64,000 nt of DNA, from assembly GCA_037720595.1 (NCBI GenBank), contig JBBJLW010000010.1, positions 1 to 64,000 of the forward strand, given 5' to 3'. Both the position numbers and the translations under genes were made by a program. Source of the DNA: Gaiellasilicea sp037720595 (GTDB lineage: Bacteria > Actinomycetota > Thermoleophilia > Gaiellales > Gaiellaceae). Positions 41,235 through 48,790 of the stretch are shown here, piece after piece (the first letter of the stretch is position 1; each line of letters begins with the position of its first letter). Below the pieces are notes generated by a model. It was not told the DNA's origin. It ran no database searches and worked only from the letters and a program-made list of their open reading frames with translations.

Positions 41235-42185
41235 CTAGGCGGAAGCTCGTCGTCCAAGCTGGCGCGCAGTATAGGTAACGCTGCCGTCGTCCCCGGAGCG
41301 GACGGCCCGCTCCTCGCGGACGAGCCGCTCGAGGTGGGAAAGTGTCTCGGCGACCGCAAAACGGCGCGAAGCCGCCTTCAGATCGGCGCCGAAGAGCTCG
41401 AAGGAGAGGTCGTAGCCGGTGCGCGGTGTCTCCGACAGCGCAGCCTGGGCGACCCCGAGCCGCTCGCGATGGTGCTCGATCAGCTCGTGCGCTCGCCCGA
41501 CCGGGTTTTCGATCGGCTCGCCGTGACCCGGAAGCGCGAGCCGCGGTGCGAGCTCGATCGTCCGCTCGAGCGAGGAGATGTAGTCGCCGAGCGGATCAGG
41601 TCGGCTCTCCGGCCAGAGCCCGACGGTCGGCGAGATCCGCCCGAGCAGGTGGTCGGCCGAGACCAGGACGCCGTCCTTGAGCAGGCAGAGCTGCCCGTCT
41701 GCGTGGCCGGGCGCGTCGACGAGCTCCCAGCCGTCGAGATGCTCGCCGCCCGCGACGAGCACGGGATCGGGCTGGTAGCGAATGAACGGCGCGTACACCG
41801 AGCCCGACTCGATCAGCTCCTCCGCGATCGGCCGCGGGACGCCGTGGGTGAGGAACCAGTCGGCGATTCGCTGCGGCCACCCAGGATTCCCCCAGACCAT
41901 TCGGGCCTGGGCGTAGTCGAGCTCACCCTCGTGCACCGGTGCCCCGGTCAGCTCGGCGACGTCGGCGGCGGCGCCGATGTGATCCGGGTGGAAGTGGGTG
42001 ACGAGGATTCGCACGACCTCGATCCCCTCTAGCTCGGCCGCCCAGTGCTCGGCCGCATCGGGAAGCCCGATCCCCGTGTCGACGAGCGTCCAGCCGTCCT
42101 CGCCCGGCAGAAGGTAGGCGTGGACGTGTCCCGGCCGGGTCGGCAACGGACAGGTGATGCGGCGGATGCCGCCCGGGAGCTCCAT
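41235..42185 (-). CDS. MBL-fold metallohydrolase
   Basis: A 316-aa metallo-beta-lactamase-fold protein with the complete metal site THFHPDH near residue 85, DAPGHADGQ (third His) and SADHLLG (bridging Asp), plus LPGHGEPI (last His). The 100-residue C-terminal extension with ELIEHHRERLGVAQAAL and LSHLERLVREE is like glyoxalase II-related or thioesterase-type enzymes (LACTB2 C-terminal domain). ATG 42185 (MELPGGIRRI) is chosen; an upstream frame runs into the divergent promoter. Physiological substrate unknown. Confidence 0.86.
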   Translation of the reverse strand: MELPGGIRRITCPLPTRPGHVHAYLLPGEDGWTLVDTGIGLPDAAEHWAAELEGIEVVRILVTHFHPDHIGAAADVAELTGAPVHEGELDYAQARMVWGNPGWPQRIADWFLTHGVPRPIAEELIESGSVYAPFIRYQPDPVLVAGGEHLDGWELVDAPGHADGQLCLLKDGVLVSADHLLGRISPTVGLWPESRPDPLGDYISSLERTIELAPRLALPGHGEPIENPVGRAHELIEHHRERLGVAQAALSETPRTGYDLSFELFGADLKAASRRFAVAETLSHLERLVREERAVRSGDDGSVTYTARQLGRRASA

Positions 42186-42201
42186 CGAAGCATCTAACAC
42201 G

Positions 42202-42232
42202 TTTGCATCGCTACGAACGTGTGTTCTAGACT
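42202..42232 (+). promoter_or_regulatory. promoter with LexA-type SOS box
   Basis: CGAACGTGTGTTCT (42214-42227) matches the Gram-positive LexA pattern CGAAC-N4-GTTC. It sits between TTTGCA (42202-42207, possible -35) and TAGACT (42227-42232, -10), so a bound LexA would block RNA polymerase. TAGACT is six bases before the radical-SAM ATG. A second dyad, ACACGTT to AACGTGT with 12 bases between, overlaps the box. Confidence 0.65.
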
Positions 42233-42238
42233 GGGCTG

Positions 42239-43135
42239 ATGCGAATCGAGTATCGGGAAGAGCCATGCCGCAGCGCGCTCAACCGCGTCCAGGGGATGCC
42301 GTTCGAGTGGTCGCTGAACCCGTACATGGGCTGTGCACACCGCTGCACGTTCTGTTACGTCCGCGCGTTCGAGCTGCGAGCGGAGCGGCCCTCGGACGAC
42401 CGCTACGGACGTTCGATCCGGGTCAAGACGAACGTCGCCCAGGTACTCGCGCGCGAGCTTGCCCGGCCGTCCTGGCGAGGTGAGGGAATCGCGATCGGCG
42501 CCGCGACCGACCCGTACCAGCCCTGCGAGGGCCGCTACCGGCTGACCCGCGCCTGCCTCGAGGTGCTCGCCGCGGCGTCGAATCAGTTCTCGCTGATCAC
42601 GCGCGGACCGATGATCGTCCGGGACCTCGACGTGCTCCAGACAGCGTCTGCGCGCGCCGAGGTCTCAATCATGTTCTCGGTGCCCACGCTCGACGACGAG
42701 GTCTGGCGGACGACGGAGCCCGGCACCGCGCCGCCGCGCCAGCGGCTCAAGGCGCTCGAGGAGCTCGTCGCGGGAGGCGTAAAGGCCAGCGTGGGGATGG
42801 CCCCGATCCTGCCCGGTCTCTCCGACCGGCCGGAGCAGCTCGCCGCGGTCGTCGAGGCGGCACGCGAGTCGGGGGCGACGAGCATCTGGGCGAATCTCCT
42901 CCACCTGAGGCCCGGAACTCGGGAGCATTTCCTCGCCGCTCTCTCCTGCGACTGGCCGGAGGAGCTCGCGCGTTACGAGCGGCTCTACGACGGCCGCGCC
43001 TACCTTGCGTCGGCCGAGACCCAGCCCGTGCGCGACCGGGTGCGGGCGCTGGCTCGCGAGCACGGCGTCCGCGACCGACGTCCGTCGGTGCCGGCGCCCC
43101 CTCCGCGACCCGAGCAACTGACGCTCGCGTTCTGA
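42239..43135 (+). CDS. radical SAM protein, SplB-like (Rv2578c type)
   Basis: A 298-aa radical SAM protein of the group of DNA repair photolyase-like SplB relatives (COG1533). NPYMGCAHRCTFCYVRAFELR at residues 27-47 holds the CxxxCxxC 4Fe-4S site. IGAATDPYQPCEGRYRLTR and the C-terminal AETQPVRDRVRALAREHG follow the family. Spore photoproduct lyase repairs thymine dimers in spores; this non-spore relative probably acts on nucleic acids, with substrate unknown. The upstream SOS box supports DNA-damage control. ATG 42239 has a -10 six bases before it and no RBS, so its mRNA is likely leaderless. Confidence 0.86.
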   Translation: MRIEYREEPCRSALNRVQGMPFEWSLNPYMGCAHRCTFCYVRAFELRAERPSDDRYGRSIRVKTNVAQVLARELARPSWRGEGIAIGAATDPYQPCEGRYRLTRACLEVLAAASNQFSLITRGPMIVRDLDVLQTASARAEVSIMFSVPTLDDEVWRTTEPGTAPPRQRLKALEELVAGGVKASVGMAPILPGLSDRPEQLAAVVEAARESGATSIWANLLHLRPGTREHFLAALSCDWPEELARYERLYDGRAYLASAETQPVRDRVRALAREHGVRDRRPSVPAPPPRPEQLTLAF

Positions 43136-43169
43136 GCGGCCGCCGAGGCGCGCAATACAATCCCCAGCC

Positions 43170-43793
43170 ATGCCCGAAGAGATCACCTGCCTGATCGTCG
43201 ACGACCATGAGGTCGTGCGCGAAGGCCTGCGCCTCTCGCTCTCGCGCGCACCCCACATCCGCGTGATCGGAGAGGCGTCCGACGGGGCGGCGGCGGTCGC
43301 GCTCGTCGAGCGGCGTCGGCCGAACGTGGTGATCATGGACGTGCGGATGCCGGGGATGGACGGGCTCGAGGCGACGAAGCAGATCAAAGAGAAGGCCCCG
43401 GAGACTGCCGTCCTCATCTTCACGGCCTACAGCGAGCGCTCCCTGCTCGGCCGCGGGCTCGAGTCGGGAGCGAAGGGCTACATCCTGAAGGAGGCGCCGC
43501 ACGCGACCTTGCTGCGGGCGATCGAGAAGGTCGCCGGGGGCGAGAGCTTCGTCGACCCCGCGCTGATGCCGTCGTTCCTCATCGGCAAGGATCAGAACGA
43601 GATGCTCACGGCGCGCGAGCGCGAGATCCTGCAGCTCTTGGCCGACGGGATGTCGAACGCGGATGTGGCAGCCAAGCTCTTCATCAGCCAGGAGACGGTG
43701 AAGAGCCACGTGCGACACATCCTCGCGAAGCTGGAGGCCGACACGCGCACGCACGCCGTCGCGATCGCGCTCCGCGACGCCATCATCGATTGA
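43170..43793 (+). CDS. NarL/FixJ-family response regulator
   Basis: A 207-aa response regulator. The receiver domain (residues 5-120) has acidic pair DD at residues 11-12 (IVDDHE), the phospho-Asp in VIMDVRMPGMDG near residue 57, Thr in FTAY and Lys in YILKEA. The C-terminal LuxR-type HTH is LTAREREILQLLADGMSNADVAAKLFISQETVKSHV. It would bind target promoters when phosphorylated by the histidine kinase encoded 24 bp downstream. TACAAT stands eight bases before the ATG. Confidence 0.92.
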   Translation: MPEEITCLIVDDHEVVREGLRLSLSRAPHIRVIGEASDGAAAVALVERRRPNVVIMDVRMPGMDGLEATKQIKEKAPETAVLIFTAYSERSLLGRGLESGAKGYILKEAPHATLLRAIEKVAGGESFVDPALMPSFLIGKDQNEMLTAREREILQLLADGMSNADVAAKLFISQETVKSHVRHILAKLEADTRTHAVAIALRDAIID

Positions 43794-43817
43794 CGGCGGC
43801 CATCGCTTGAGGGCCGG

Positions 43818-44609
43818 ATGAGCGCGCAGGTCGCGGTCTGGATCACACTGGCCGTCGTGCTCGTGGCCGGGGCGGTCGCCTTCTATCTGATCGTCACCCA
43901 GCGGCTCCGCGAGGAAGTGGTGCAGAAGGAGAACGCGCGCCTGCTCTCCGATGCCGTCGAGCGCGAGGCCGAGCGCAGCCGCCTGGCCGATCGAATCATC
44001 ACCGCCGAGCAGGACGAGCGGCGCCGCCTGGCACTCTTTCTCCATGACGGACCGGTGCAGAACCTGTCCGGAATCGCCCTGATGCTCGACGCAGCGGTGC
44101 ACGCGATCGAAGACGGCCGTGGTTCGGACGCGCGCGGGATCATCGGCAAGGCGCTCGACACGCACCGCGACACGATCCGCTCGCTCCGTGACCTCTCCTT
44201 CAACATCGAGCCGGTCGTGCTGCGCGACCAGGGTCTCGGCCCCGCGGTGCTCGAGCTGGCGAACCAGCTCGGGATCGAGCACGAGGTGCAGATCGAGGTA
44301 GACATCGCCCCCGCCGAAAGGCTCGGCGAGAAGGAGCAGGTCGGCCTCTACCAGATCATCCGGGAGTCACTCAGCCAGGCTCTGCTGCGCGGGCCGCCGA
44401 CGCGAATTTCGTTGACTGCCACGGAGACGCGCGACGGCGGGCTCGCGGTCGTGATTGCCGACAACGGCAAGGGAGAGCGGCGGCTGCGGACGCTCGGTGC
44501 AATCGAGGAGCGCGTCGCAACCCTGAACGGTCGTTTCTCCGTCGAGCGCGGCGCCGACGGCGGCACCACACTGCACGTCCTCCTGCCGCCGTACGCCACT
44601 GGCACGTAG
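43818..44609 (+). CDS. HisKA_3-type sensor histidine kinase with weak ATP site
   Basis: A 263-aa histidine kinase of the NarX/DesK class. One membrane segment (residues 6-26), then the dimerisation box ERRRLALFLHDGPVQNLSG with the phospho-acceptor His, and a HATPase_c-type C-terminal domain with ADNGKG. The usual N-box (Asn in a pattern like EALNNALKH) reads ESLSQALLRG, so the conserved Asn that holds Mg-ATP is missing. It is the partner of the upstream response regulator by position. It may act as a phosphatase or a slow kinase; no extracytoplasmic sensor domain is present. Confidence 0.85.
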   Translation: MSAQVAVWITLAVVLVAGAVAFYLIVTQRLREEVVQKENARLLSDAVEREAERSRLADRIITAEQDERRRLALFLHDGPVQNLSGIALMLDAAVHAIEDGRGSDARGIIGKALDTHRDTIRSLRDLSFNIEPVVLRDQGLGPAVLELANQLGIEHEVQIEVDIAPAERLGEKEQVGLYQIIRESLSQALLRGPPTRISLTATETRDGGLAVVIADNGKGERRLRTLGAIEERVATLNGRFSVERGADGGTTLHVLLPPYATGT

Positions 44610-44640
44610 CTCGAGTCCCTGCGAGAGCACCGTCCGCAGC

Positions 44641-44763
44641 GGACACGTCCGGGGTCAAAGCCCTGACGTGTCCGATTCGGACTGGTGCCGGGAGAAAGCA
44701 CCTGGATAAGCGGCAACACGTGGACCCTCCGGGACACGTCCGGGCTTTGACCCCGGACACGGC
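44641..44763. repeat. pair of REP-like hairpins
   Basis: The first unit has GGACACGTC (44641-44649) and GACGTGTCC (44665-44673) flanking CGGGGTCAAAGCCCT. The second has GGACACGTCCGGG (from 44732) then CTTTGA and CCCCGGACAC. The 15-mers CCGGGGTCAAAGCCC and GGGCTTTGACCCCGG are exact reverse complements about 90 bp apart, so the two units face each other. This fills the gap between the kinase gene and a convergent oxidoreductase gene. Such elements are typical intergenic REP/BIME repeats and can terminate transcription. Confidence 0.75.
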
Positions 44764-44775
44764 TCCGCGGGACGG

Positions 44776-45852
44776 TTACGAGCCGACTGCCGACTCGGCG
44801 GCGCGGCGGCCGAAGACGAGAGCCGCCGCAAGGCCGCTGCCGTAGCCGCCCGTGAAGATTCCGCCCGCGTCGGCACCCGCCGCGTAGAGACCGCGGATCG
44901 GTGAGCCGTCCTCCCGGAGAACGCGGGTCCGCTCGTCGATTCGGAGCCCGCCCGTCGTGTGCGTGACGCCAGGGCGAACGCGGATCGCGACGAACGGCGG
45001 CTCGACGAGCTTCGGCGAAGGCGGGAGCGAGAACGGCAGCTCGTCGGCCGCCCGCACCTCGCCGCCGACGACCCGCGCGACCTCCACGATCTCCGCGACT
45101 GTCCGTTCGCGCACGCGCCGGCGCAACGCTCGCGCGTCCACGACGTACCACGCCGCAGCGCCAGGCAGCCGCGCCGTCGCCTGGACGAGATCCGTCTCGG
45201 ACCACGAGGGCTCGCCGGCAAAGAAATCCTGCCCCTCGTCGTCGAGCACGAGCGCATGGGCGCCGTACACCTGTGCGGCCGCGACGAAGAGCGTCTCCGT
45301 CACCGCAGCCGGCAGGTTCCGGCCGTAGAACTCGTCCATCCCGGCGGAGAGATCGGCGCCGCGCGCCAATCCGTACGCGAGCCCGTCGCCCTCGCTCCAC
45401 GGACTCGCGCGGAGCAGGAGGCCGCGCTCGCGGGCCAGGCGTACCCCGAACCCCCCGCTCGCGAGCACGTCGGCCTCCACGAACGCCTGGCCGAGGAGCA
45501 CATTCCCGGCGCCGCGTAGCAGCGCGTCCGTCAGCCCCCGAGGGTCGAAGCGCCGTCCGACCGTCCGCACGTTCCCGGTCTTGCGTTCGATGACCGGCGC
45601 GCCGAGCGATTCGAGCCAGTCGAGGCCCGCGTCCAGCTCCTCGATCACGCACGTCTGGAGGGCAGACTCCCCACCCGGACAGTCCTGGCGAAACTCCTCG
45701 ATGCTGCGATGCCGCCAGATGACGCCGCTCGAGAGCAGCATCGACCCTCCCGCGCGGTCGCCCTTCTCGAGGACGACGACGTCTGCGCCGAGCTCGCGCG
45801 CTCGGGCGGCGGCGACGAGCCCGGCCATCCCGGCGCCGGCGATCCGGAGCAC
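44776..45852 (-). CDS. FAD-dependent oxidoreductase (FAD_binding_2 type)
   Basis: A 358-aa flavoprotein. GAGMAGLVAAARARELGADVVVLEKG at the N-terminus is the GxGxxG FAD-binding strand and Glu. GVTHTTGGLRIDERTRV and GLYAAGADAGGIFTGGYGSGLAAALVFGRRAAE at the C-terminus match the fumarate reductase/3-ketosteroid dehydrogenase superfamily. It is about 120 residues shorter than typical members (about 480-560 aa), so the middle substrate domain is reduced. Reaction unknown. The start is GTG 45852, 20 bp after the glyoxalase-fold gene stop. Confidence 0.78.
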   Translation of the reverse strand: MLRIAGAGMAGLVAAARARELGADVVVLEKGDRAGGSMLLSSGVIWRHRSIEEFRQDCPGGESALQTCVIEELDAGLDWLESLGAPVIERKTGNVRTVGRRFDPRGLTDALLRGAGNVLLGQAFVEADVLASGGFGVRLARERGLLLRASPWSEGDGLAYGLARGADLSAGMDEFYGRNLPAAVTETLFVAAAQVYGAHALVLDDEGQDFFAGEPSWSETDLVQATARLPGAAAWYVVDARALRRRVRERTVAEIVEVARVVGGEVRAADELPFSLPPSPKLVEPPFVAIRVRPGVTHTTGGLRIDERTRVLREDGSPIRGLYAAGADAGGIFTGGYGSGLAAALVFGRRAAESAVGS

Positions 45853-45872
45853 GTTCAGCCTAGGACCGTGAG

Positions 45873-46511
45873 TCAGCGCAGCGAGAACGACGATTTGTGC
45901 TCGACGTACTCGAGCTGCACGCGACCTGGGCCCCAGACGAAGACGGCACGCGTATTCTCGGCGTCGACGACCCGGTCGATCTCGATCCCCCGCTCCTCGG
46001 CTTCCTCCACGTGCTGCTCGACGGAGTCGACGAGGACACCGATGTGATTGAGGAGCGGCCGCTCGGGCGAGCCCGGGTCGCCTTCGTGCAGCTCGAGATG
46101 GGCGCCACCCACCTCGACCCTGTTCGAGTCGGCAGGCGCGAACCCGTACGCCTCCCAAGCGGCCGCGGCCACCGATGGGTCGGGAACGACGAGCGCGACA
46201 TGGTCGAGGTCGAAGTCCGACTCGGTCGCGGCCTCGACGAGGACGAGCTCGAGGCCTTCGCCGAGGTCGACGCGCGGCGCGAGCCCTGCGAGTGACGCCA
46301 CGCGCAGGCCAATCTGCTTCAGTGCTCCCCGCTCGCGCGGCCCTTCGGCAGCGAAGAGCGTGAGCTTCCCCCGGCGCGCGTCGGCGCCGAGCAGCGTAAA
46401 CGCATCGGTGCGCTGAATCGTGTGCATCCCGAGCTGCTCGGTCGCGATCTCGGCCATCGAGTCGCGGTCGGCGACCCAGAGGGCGACGTGGTCGAGAGTC
46501 CGGGGTCTCAC
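45873..46511 (-). CDS. VOC (glyoxalase/bleomycin-resistance fold) protein
   Basis: A 212-aa protein with two vicinal-oxygen-chelate modules. LDHVALWVADRDSMAEIATEQLG opens the first and LDHVALVVPDPSVAAAAWEAYGF the second, followed by LLNHIGVLVDSVEQHVEEAEERG and a Glu in VQLEYVEH. The His at LDHV and the late Glu are metal ligands in dioxygenases and glyoxalase I. This resembles methylmalonyl epimerase or dioxygenase-type members, but the reaction is open. GTG 46511 has TATCCT exactly six bases upstream. Confidence 0.85.
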   Translation of the reverse strand: MRPRTLDHVALWVADRDSMAEIATEQLGMHTIQRTDAFTLLGADARRGKLTLFAAEGPRERGALKQIGLRVASLAGLAPRVDLGEGLELVLVEAATESDFDLDHVALVVPDPSVAAAAWEAYGFAPADSNRVEVGGAHLELHEGDPGSPERPLLNHIGVLVDSVEQHVEEAEERGIEIDRVVDAENTRAVFVWGPGRVQLEYVEHKSSFSLR

Positions 46512-46517
46512 CGCGCG

Positions 46518-46523
46518 AGGATA
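46518..46523 (-). promoter_or_regulatory. candidate -10 (TATCCT) of the VOC gene
   Basis: TATCCT on the minus strand lies six bases before the VOC GTG at 46511, giving a leaderless layout. No Shine-Dalgarno lies between. Confidence 0.45.
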
Positions 46524-46533
46524 GCTGCGCCCC

Positions 46534-46869
46534 TCACTTCTTCCGCTCGACGGCGCGCCGCAACTGCTCCTTGTTCATCTTCGAGCGACCTTCGATCCCC
46601 ATGCTCTTTGCCTCGTTGTAGAGCTGGTCGCGCGTCCGCCCCTGCTCGCGCTTCGTTCCGGATCGGAGCCCACCGCGGCGGCCGGAGGAGATGTCCTCCC
46701 GCGAGAGGCGCGACGACGTCTTCGCCTCGCCCGCGCGGGCTCGCTCCTTGTTCACGGTGCGCGCGGCGATCTCCTGCGCCTTCTCGTGCGGGGTTCCTCG
46801 CTCTTCGAGGCTGTCCTTGACGTGCTCGTACTGACGATCTCGCTTGGCGTTCCAGGCTTGCTGCGGCAT
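46534..46869 (-). CDS. Rho-N/SAP-like small basic protein
   Basis: A 111-aa basic protein. The N-terminal half (WNAKRDRQYEHVKDSLEERGTPHEKAQEIAARTVNKER is split over two helices) resembles small proteins annotated as plasmid stabilization-like. The C-terminus TRDQLYNEAKSMGIEGRSKMNKEQLRRAVERK is a helix-extended-helix of the Rho N-terminal type, a nucleic-acid binding module. A role in DNA or RNA binding under stress is plausible. ATG 46869 follows GAGAGGGGAT at good spacing. Confidence 0.78.
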   Translation of the reverse strand: MPQQAWNAKRDRQYEHVKDSLEERGTPHEKAQEIAARTVNKERARAGEAKTSSRLSREDISSGRRGGLRSGTKREQGRTRDQLYNEAKSMGIEGRSKMNKEQLRRAVERKK

Positions 46870-46928
46870 CGGATCCCCTCTCTCGTGGACGAAGAGAAGG
46901 TCTCCAGCTCGGACTCCGGTAAACGTTC

Positions 46929-47234
46929 CTACGCGAGCGGCGGATTCTGGACGTCGTGCTCGGTGGCGTACTCATCGACGAGCTTGTCGATCGCCTCCGC
47001 GCCCTCGCTGTAGGCGTAGTTGATCTTCACGAACGGCTCCCACTTGTCGGGCAGCGCGTCCTCGGGAAAGATCGCCTCGACCGGGCATTCCGGCTCGCAC
47101 GCCCCGCAATCTATGCACTCCTCGGGGTCGATGATGAGAATCCGACCGAACTCGTGGATGCAGTCCACAGGGCACACGTCGACGCACGAGCGATCCTTGA
47201 TGTCGATGCAAGGCTCGGCGATGATGTACGTCAC
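46929..47234 (-). CDS. fdxA: 7Fe ferredoxin
   Basis: A 101-aa ferredoxin. CIDIKDRSCVDVCPVDCIHE carries the first cluster cysteines and CIDCGACEPECPVEAIF the second; the first motif has the spacing of a [3Fe-4S] site and the second a [4Fe-4S] site, as in mycobacterial FdxA. It shuttles electrons to cytoplasmic partners, for example cytochromes P450 or oxidoreductases. GTG 47234 has TAGACT seven bases upstream in a sequence identical to that before the M20 dipeptidase gene. Confidence 0.92.
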   Translation of the reverse strand: MTYIIAEPCIDIKDRSCVDVCPVDCIHEFGRILIIDPEECIDCGACEPECPVEAIFPEDALPDKWEPFVKINYAYSEGAEAIDKLVDEYATEHDVQNPPLA

Positions 47235-47241
47235 GGCGGCG

Positions 47242-47247
47242 AGTCTA
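47242..47247 (-). promoter_or_regulatory. candidate -10 (TAGACT) of fdxA
   Basis: TAGACT lies seven bases before the fdxA GTG on the minus strand. No coding sequence ends here, so the hexamer is not explained as a stop codon. Confidence 0.5.
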
Positions 47248-47257
47248 CCGAGGCGTT

Positions 47258-47572
47258 CTACAGGGGCGGCGCGGTAAGTTCGGCGACCAAATCGGGGGCG
47301 CGCTCGACGAGCGCGGACTTCACGATCACCTGGTCGAAACCCGCTGTGTGGGCGCGCTGAAGACCCGTCTTGTCCGTGTGATTCGTGAATCCGAGGATCG
47401 GGACATGGGGCCAGGCGTCGACGACCTCATCTGGGTCGACGCGAGCGATGTCGGCGATCACCATGTCCGGAGCGTCGATGCTGTCGGTCGTGACGAAGTG
47501 GTGATCGGGCAGGAGCCCCTCGAGCTTCCCCCTGAAGAAGAGGTCGACCCCCGCGAGCAGGATGGTCGCCAC
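47258..47572 (-). CDS. receiver-like protein without a clear phosphorylation site
   Basis: A 104-aa single-domain protein that follows the alternating strand-helix order of a response-regulator receiver: ATILLAGVDLFFRGKLEGLL, DMVIADIARVD, VPILGFTNHTD, GFDQVIVKSAL. The Lys of VIVKSA corresponds to the conserved receiver Lys. The acidic pair at the start is absent and only one candidate Asp (ADIA) is near the phospho-site, so phosphorylation is doubtful. Perhaps a pseudo-receiver. GTG 47572 has TAGATT six bases before it. Divergent from DUF309. Confidence 0.72.
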   Translation of the reverse strand: MATILLAGVDLFFRGKLEGLLPDHHFVTTDSIDAPDMVIADIARVDPDEVVDAWPHVPILGFTNHTDKTGLQRAHTAGFDQVIVKSALVERAPDLVAELTAPPL

Positions 47573-47578
47573 GCCCCG

Positions 47579-47584
47579 AATCTA
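47579..47584 (-). promoter_or_regulatory. candidate -10 (TAGATT) of the receiver-like gene
   Basis: TAGATT is exactly six bases before GTG 47572 on the minus strand. On the plus strand AATACT (47606-47611) precedes the DUF309 ATG by eight bases, so the two genes have back-to-back promoters. Confidence 0.48.
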
Positions 47585-47619
47585 GCATCCTCGGCGGCCG
47601 ATACCAATACTCGAGTCCA

Positions 47620-47973
47620 ATGGAATCTGACCGGCGACTGGCCAAAGGACTCGAGCTGATCCGAACGGGCGCCTACTTCGCCGCGCACGAGGAGCTCGAG
47701 GAGGAGTGGCGCGCGGCGCCGCCGGAAGAGCGCGACTTCCTCCAGGGGCTGGTTCACGTCGCGGTCGCCTGGTATCAGGCCGGGCGCGGCAATCGGGTTG
47801 GCTGCGAGCGGCAACTCGAGAAGGCGACGCGGCGGCTCGGCTCCTACGCGCCCGAGCACCGCGGGCTCGACGTAGCGCGTGTGCTGACCTCGGTTGCCGC
47901 TGCGGCCGAGGTCGTCGAGTCGGGCTCGCTCGAGCTGCCGCGGCCGTCGATCTCGGCGTTCGATGCGAGCTGA
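47620..47973 (+). CDS. DUF309 family protein
   Basis: A 117-aa helical protein with the DUF309 core: GLELIRTGAYFAAHEELEEEWRAA (His-Glu-Glu-Trp pattern) near residue 10-33 and RDFLQGLVHVAVAWYQAGRGN next. It is a small all-alpha bundle with a possible metal site formed by His and Glu; its function is not established. ATG 47620 with AATACT upstream. It ends five bases before the aminoglycoside adenylyltransferase-like gene and may be co-transcribed with it. Confidence 0.84.
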   Translation: MESDRRLAKGLELIRTGAYFAAHEELEEEWRAAPPEERDFLQGLVHVAVAWYQAGRGNRVGCERQLEKATRRLGSYAPEHRGLDVARVLTSVAAAAEVVESGSLELPRPSISAFDAS

Positions 47974-47977
47974 GTCG

Positions 47978-48790
47978 ATGCGCCACGAGGATCAGCAGCA
48001 GCTCAATCGTGTCTCGAGCCTCGTGCGCGACGTTCTCGGACCGGACGCAGTCGGTGCGTATCTCTTCGGCTCAGCCGTTCTCGACGGGCTGCAACCCGAG
48101 AGCGACCTCGACGTGCTCGTCGTCTCGAAGCGGCAAACCACGCGCGAGGAGAAGCAGCGTCTAGTCGATCGCCTGCTCACGATCTCCGCGCGACGAACGC
48201 CTCAGGGCCGATGGCGTCGGGTCGAGCTGACGATCGTGGTCGAGTCCGAGATCAAGCCCTGGCGCTATCCGCCGAGGTTCGATTTCCAGTACGGGGACTG
48301 GCTGCGCGGCGCGTTCGAGCGTGGCAACGTCACGCCGTGGCCCACGACGACGAACCCCGATCTCGCCGCGTTGATCACGATGGTGCTGCTCGGGAACACG
48401 CCTGTGTTCGGGCCACCGCCAGCCGAGATCTTCGATCCCGTCCCGCACGACGACTTGATCAGCGCGATTGTCGGCGACATCGACGCGCTGCTAGCCGACC
48501 TCGACGAGGACACACGCAACGTGATCCTGACGCTCGCCCGGATCTGGAGCACCGTCGCCACCGGCGTCATCCGCTCGAAGGGCGACGCCGCGACGTGGGC
48601 GCTCGACCGGCTCCCCGAAGAGCACCGTGCGGTTCTCGCTCGTGCGCGCGCAATTTACGTGGGCCACGAAGAGGAACGCTGGGACGACCTCGAGCCGCAC
48701 GTCCGTCCCCACGCCGATCACGTCGTCGCCGAGATCAACCGGGTCGACCATGCCTCTAGCCAATCCCGAGGAACTGGAAGAAGCGGTTGA
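47978..48790 (+). CDS. ANT(3'')/ANT(9)-like nucleotidyltransferase
   Basis: A 270-aa protein resembling AadA aminoglycoside adenylyltransferases end to end. GAYLFGSAVLDGLQPESDLDVLVV holds the GS and DxD metal/nucleotide motif near residues 40-60, VELTIVVESEIKPWRYPP contains the catalytic Glu, and LTLARIWSTVATGVIRSKGDAATWAL belongs to the C-terminal helical domain (DUF4111 type). AadA inactivates streptomycin or spectinomycin by AMP transfer. This copy may be an intrinsic chromosomal member. ATG 47978 or 47963 are both possible. The 3' end overlaps ccdA by 35 bp, convergently. Confidence 0.86.
   Translation: MRHEDQQQLNRVSSLVRDVLGPDAVGAYLFGSAVLDGLQPESDLDVLVVSKRQTTREEKQRLVDRLLTISARRTPQGRWRRVELTIVVESEIKPWRYPPRFDFQYGDWLRGAFERGNVTPWPTTTNPDLAALITMVLLGNTPVFGPPPAEIFDPVPHDDLISAIVGDIDALLADLDEDTRNVILTLARIWSTVATGVIRSKGDAATWALDRLPEEHRAVLARARAIYVGHEEERWDDLEPHVRPHADHVVAEINRVDHASSQSRGTGRSG

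Noticed and set aside
42186..42266. Longer N-terminus for the MBL-fold gene
   Set aside because: It would run through the SOS box and the divergent start; homology begins at ATG 42185.
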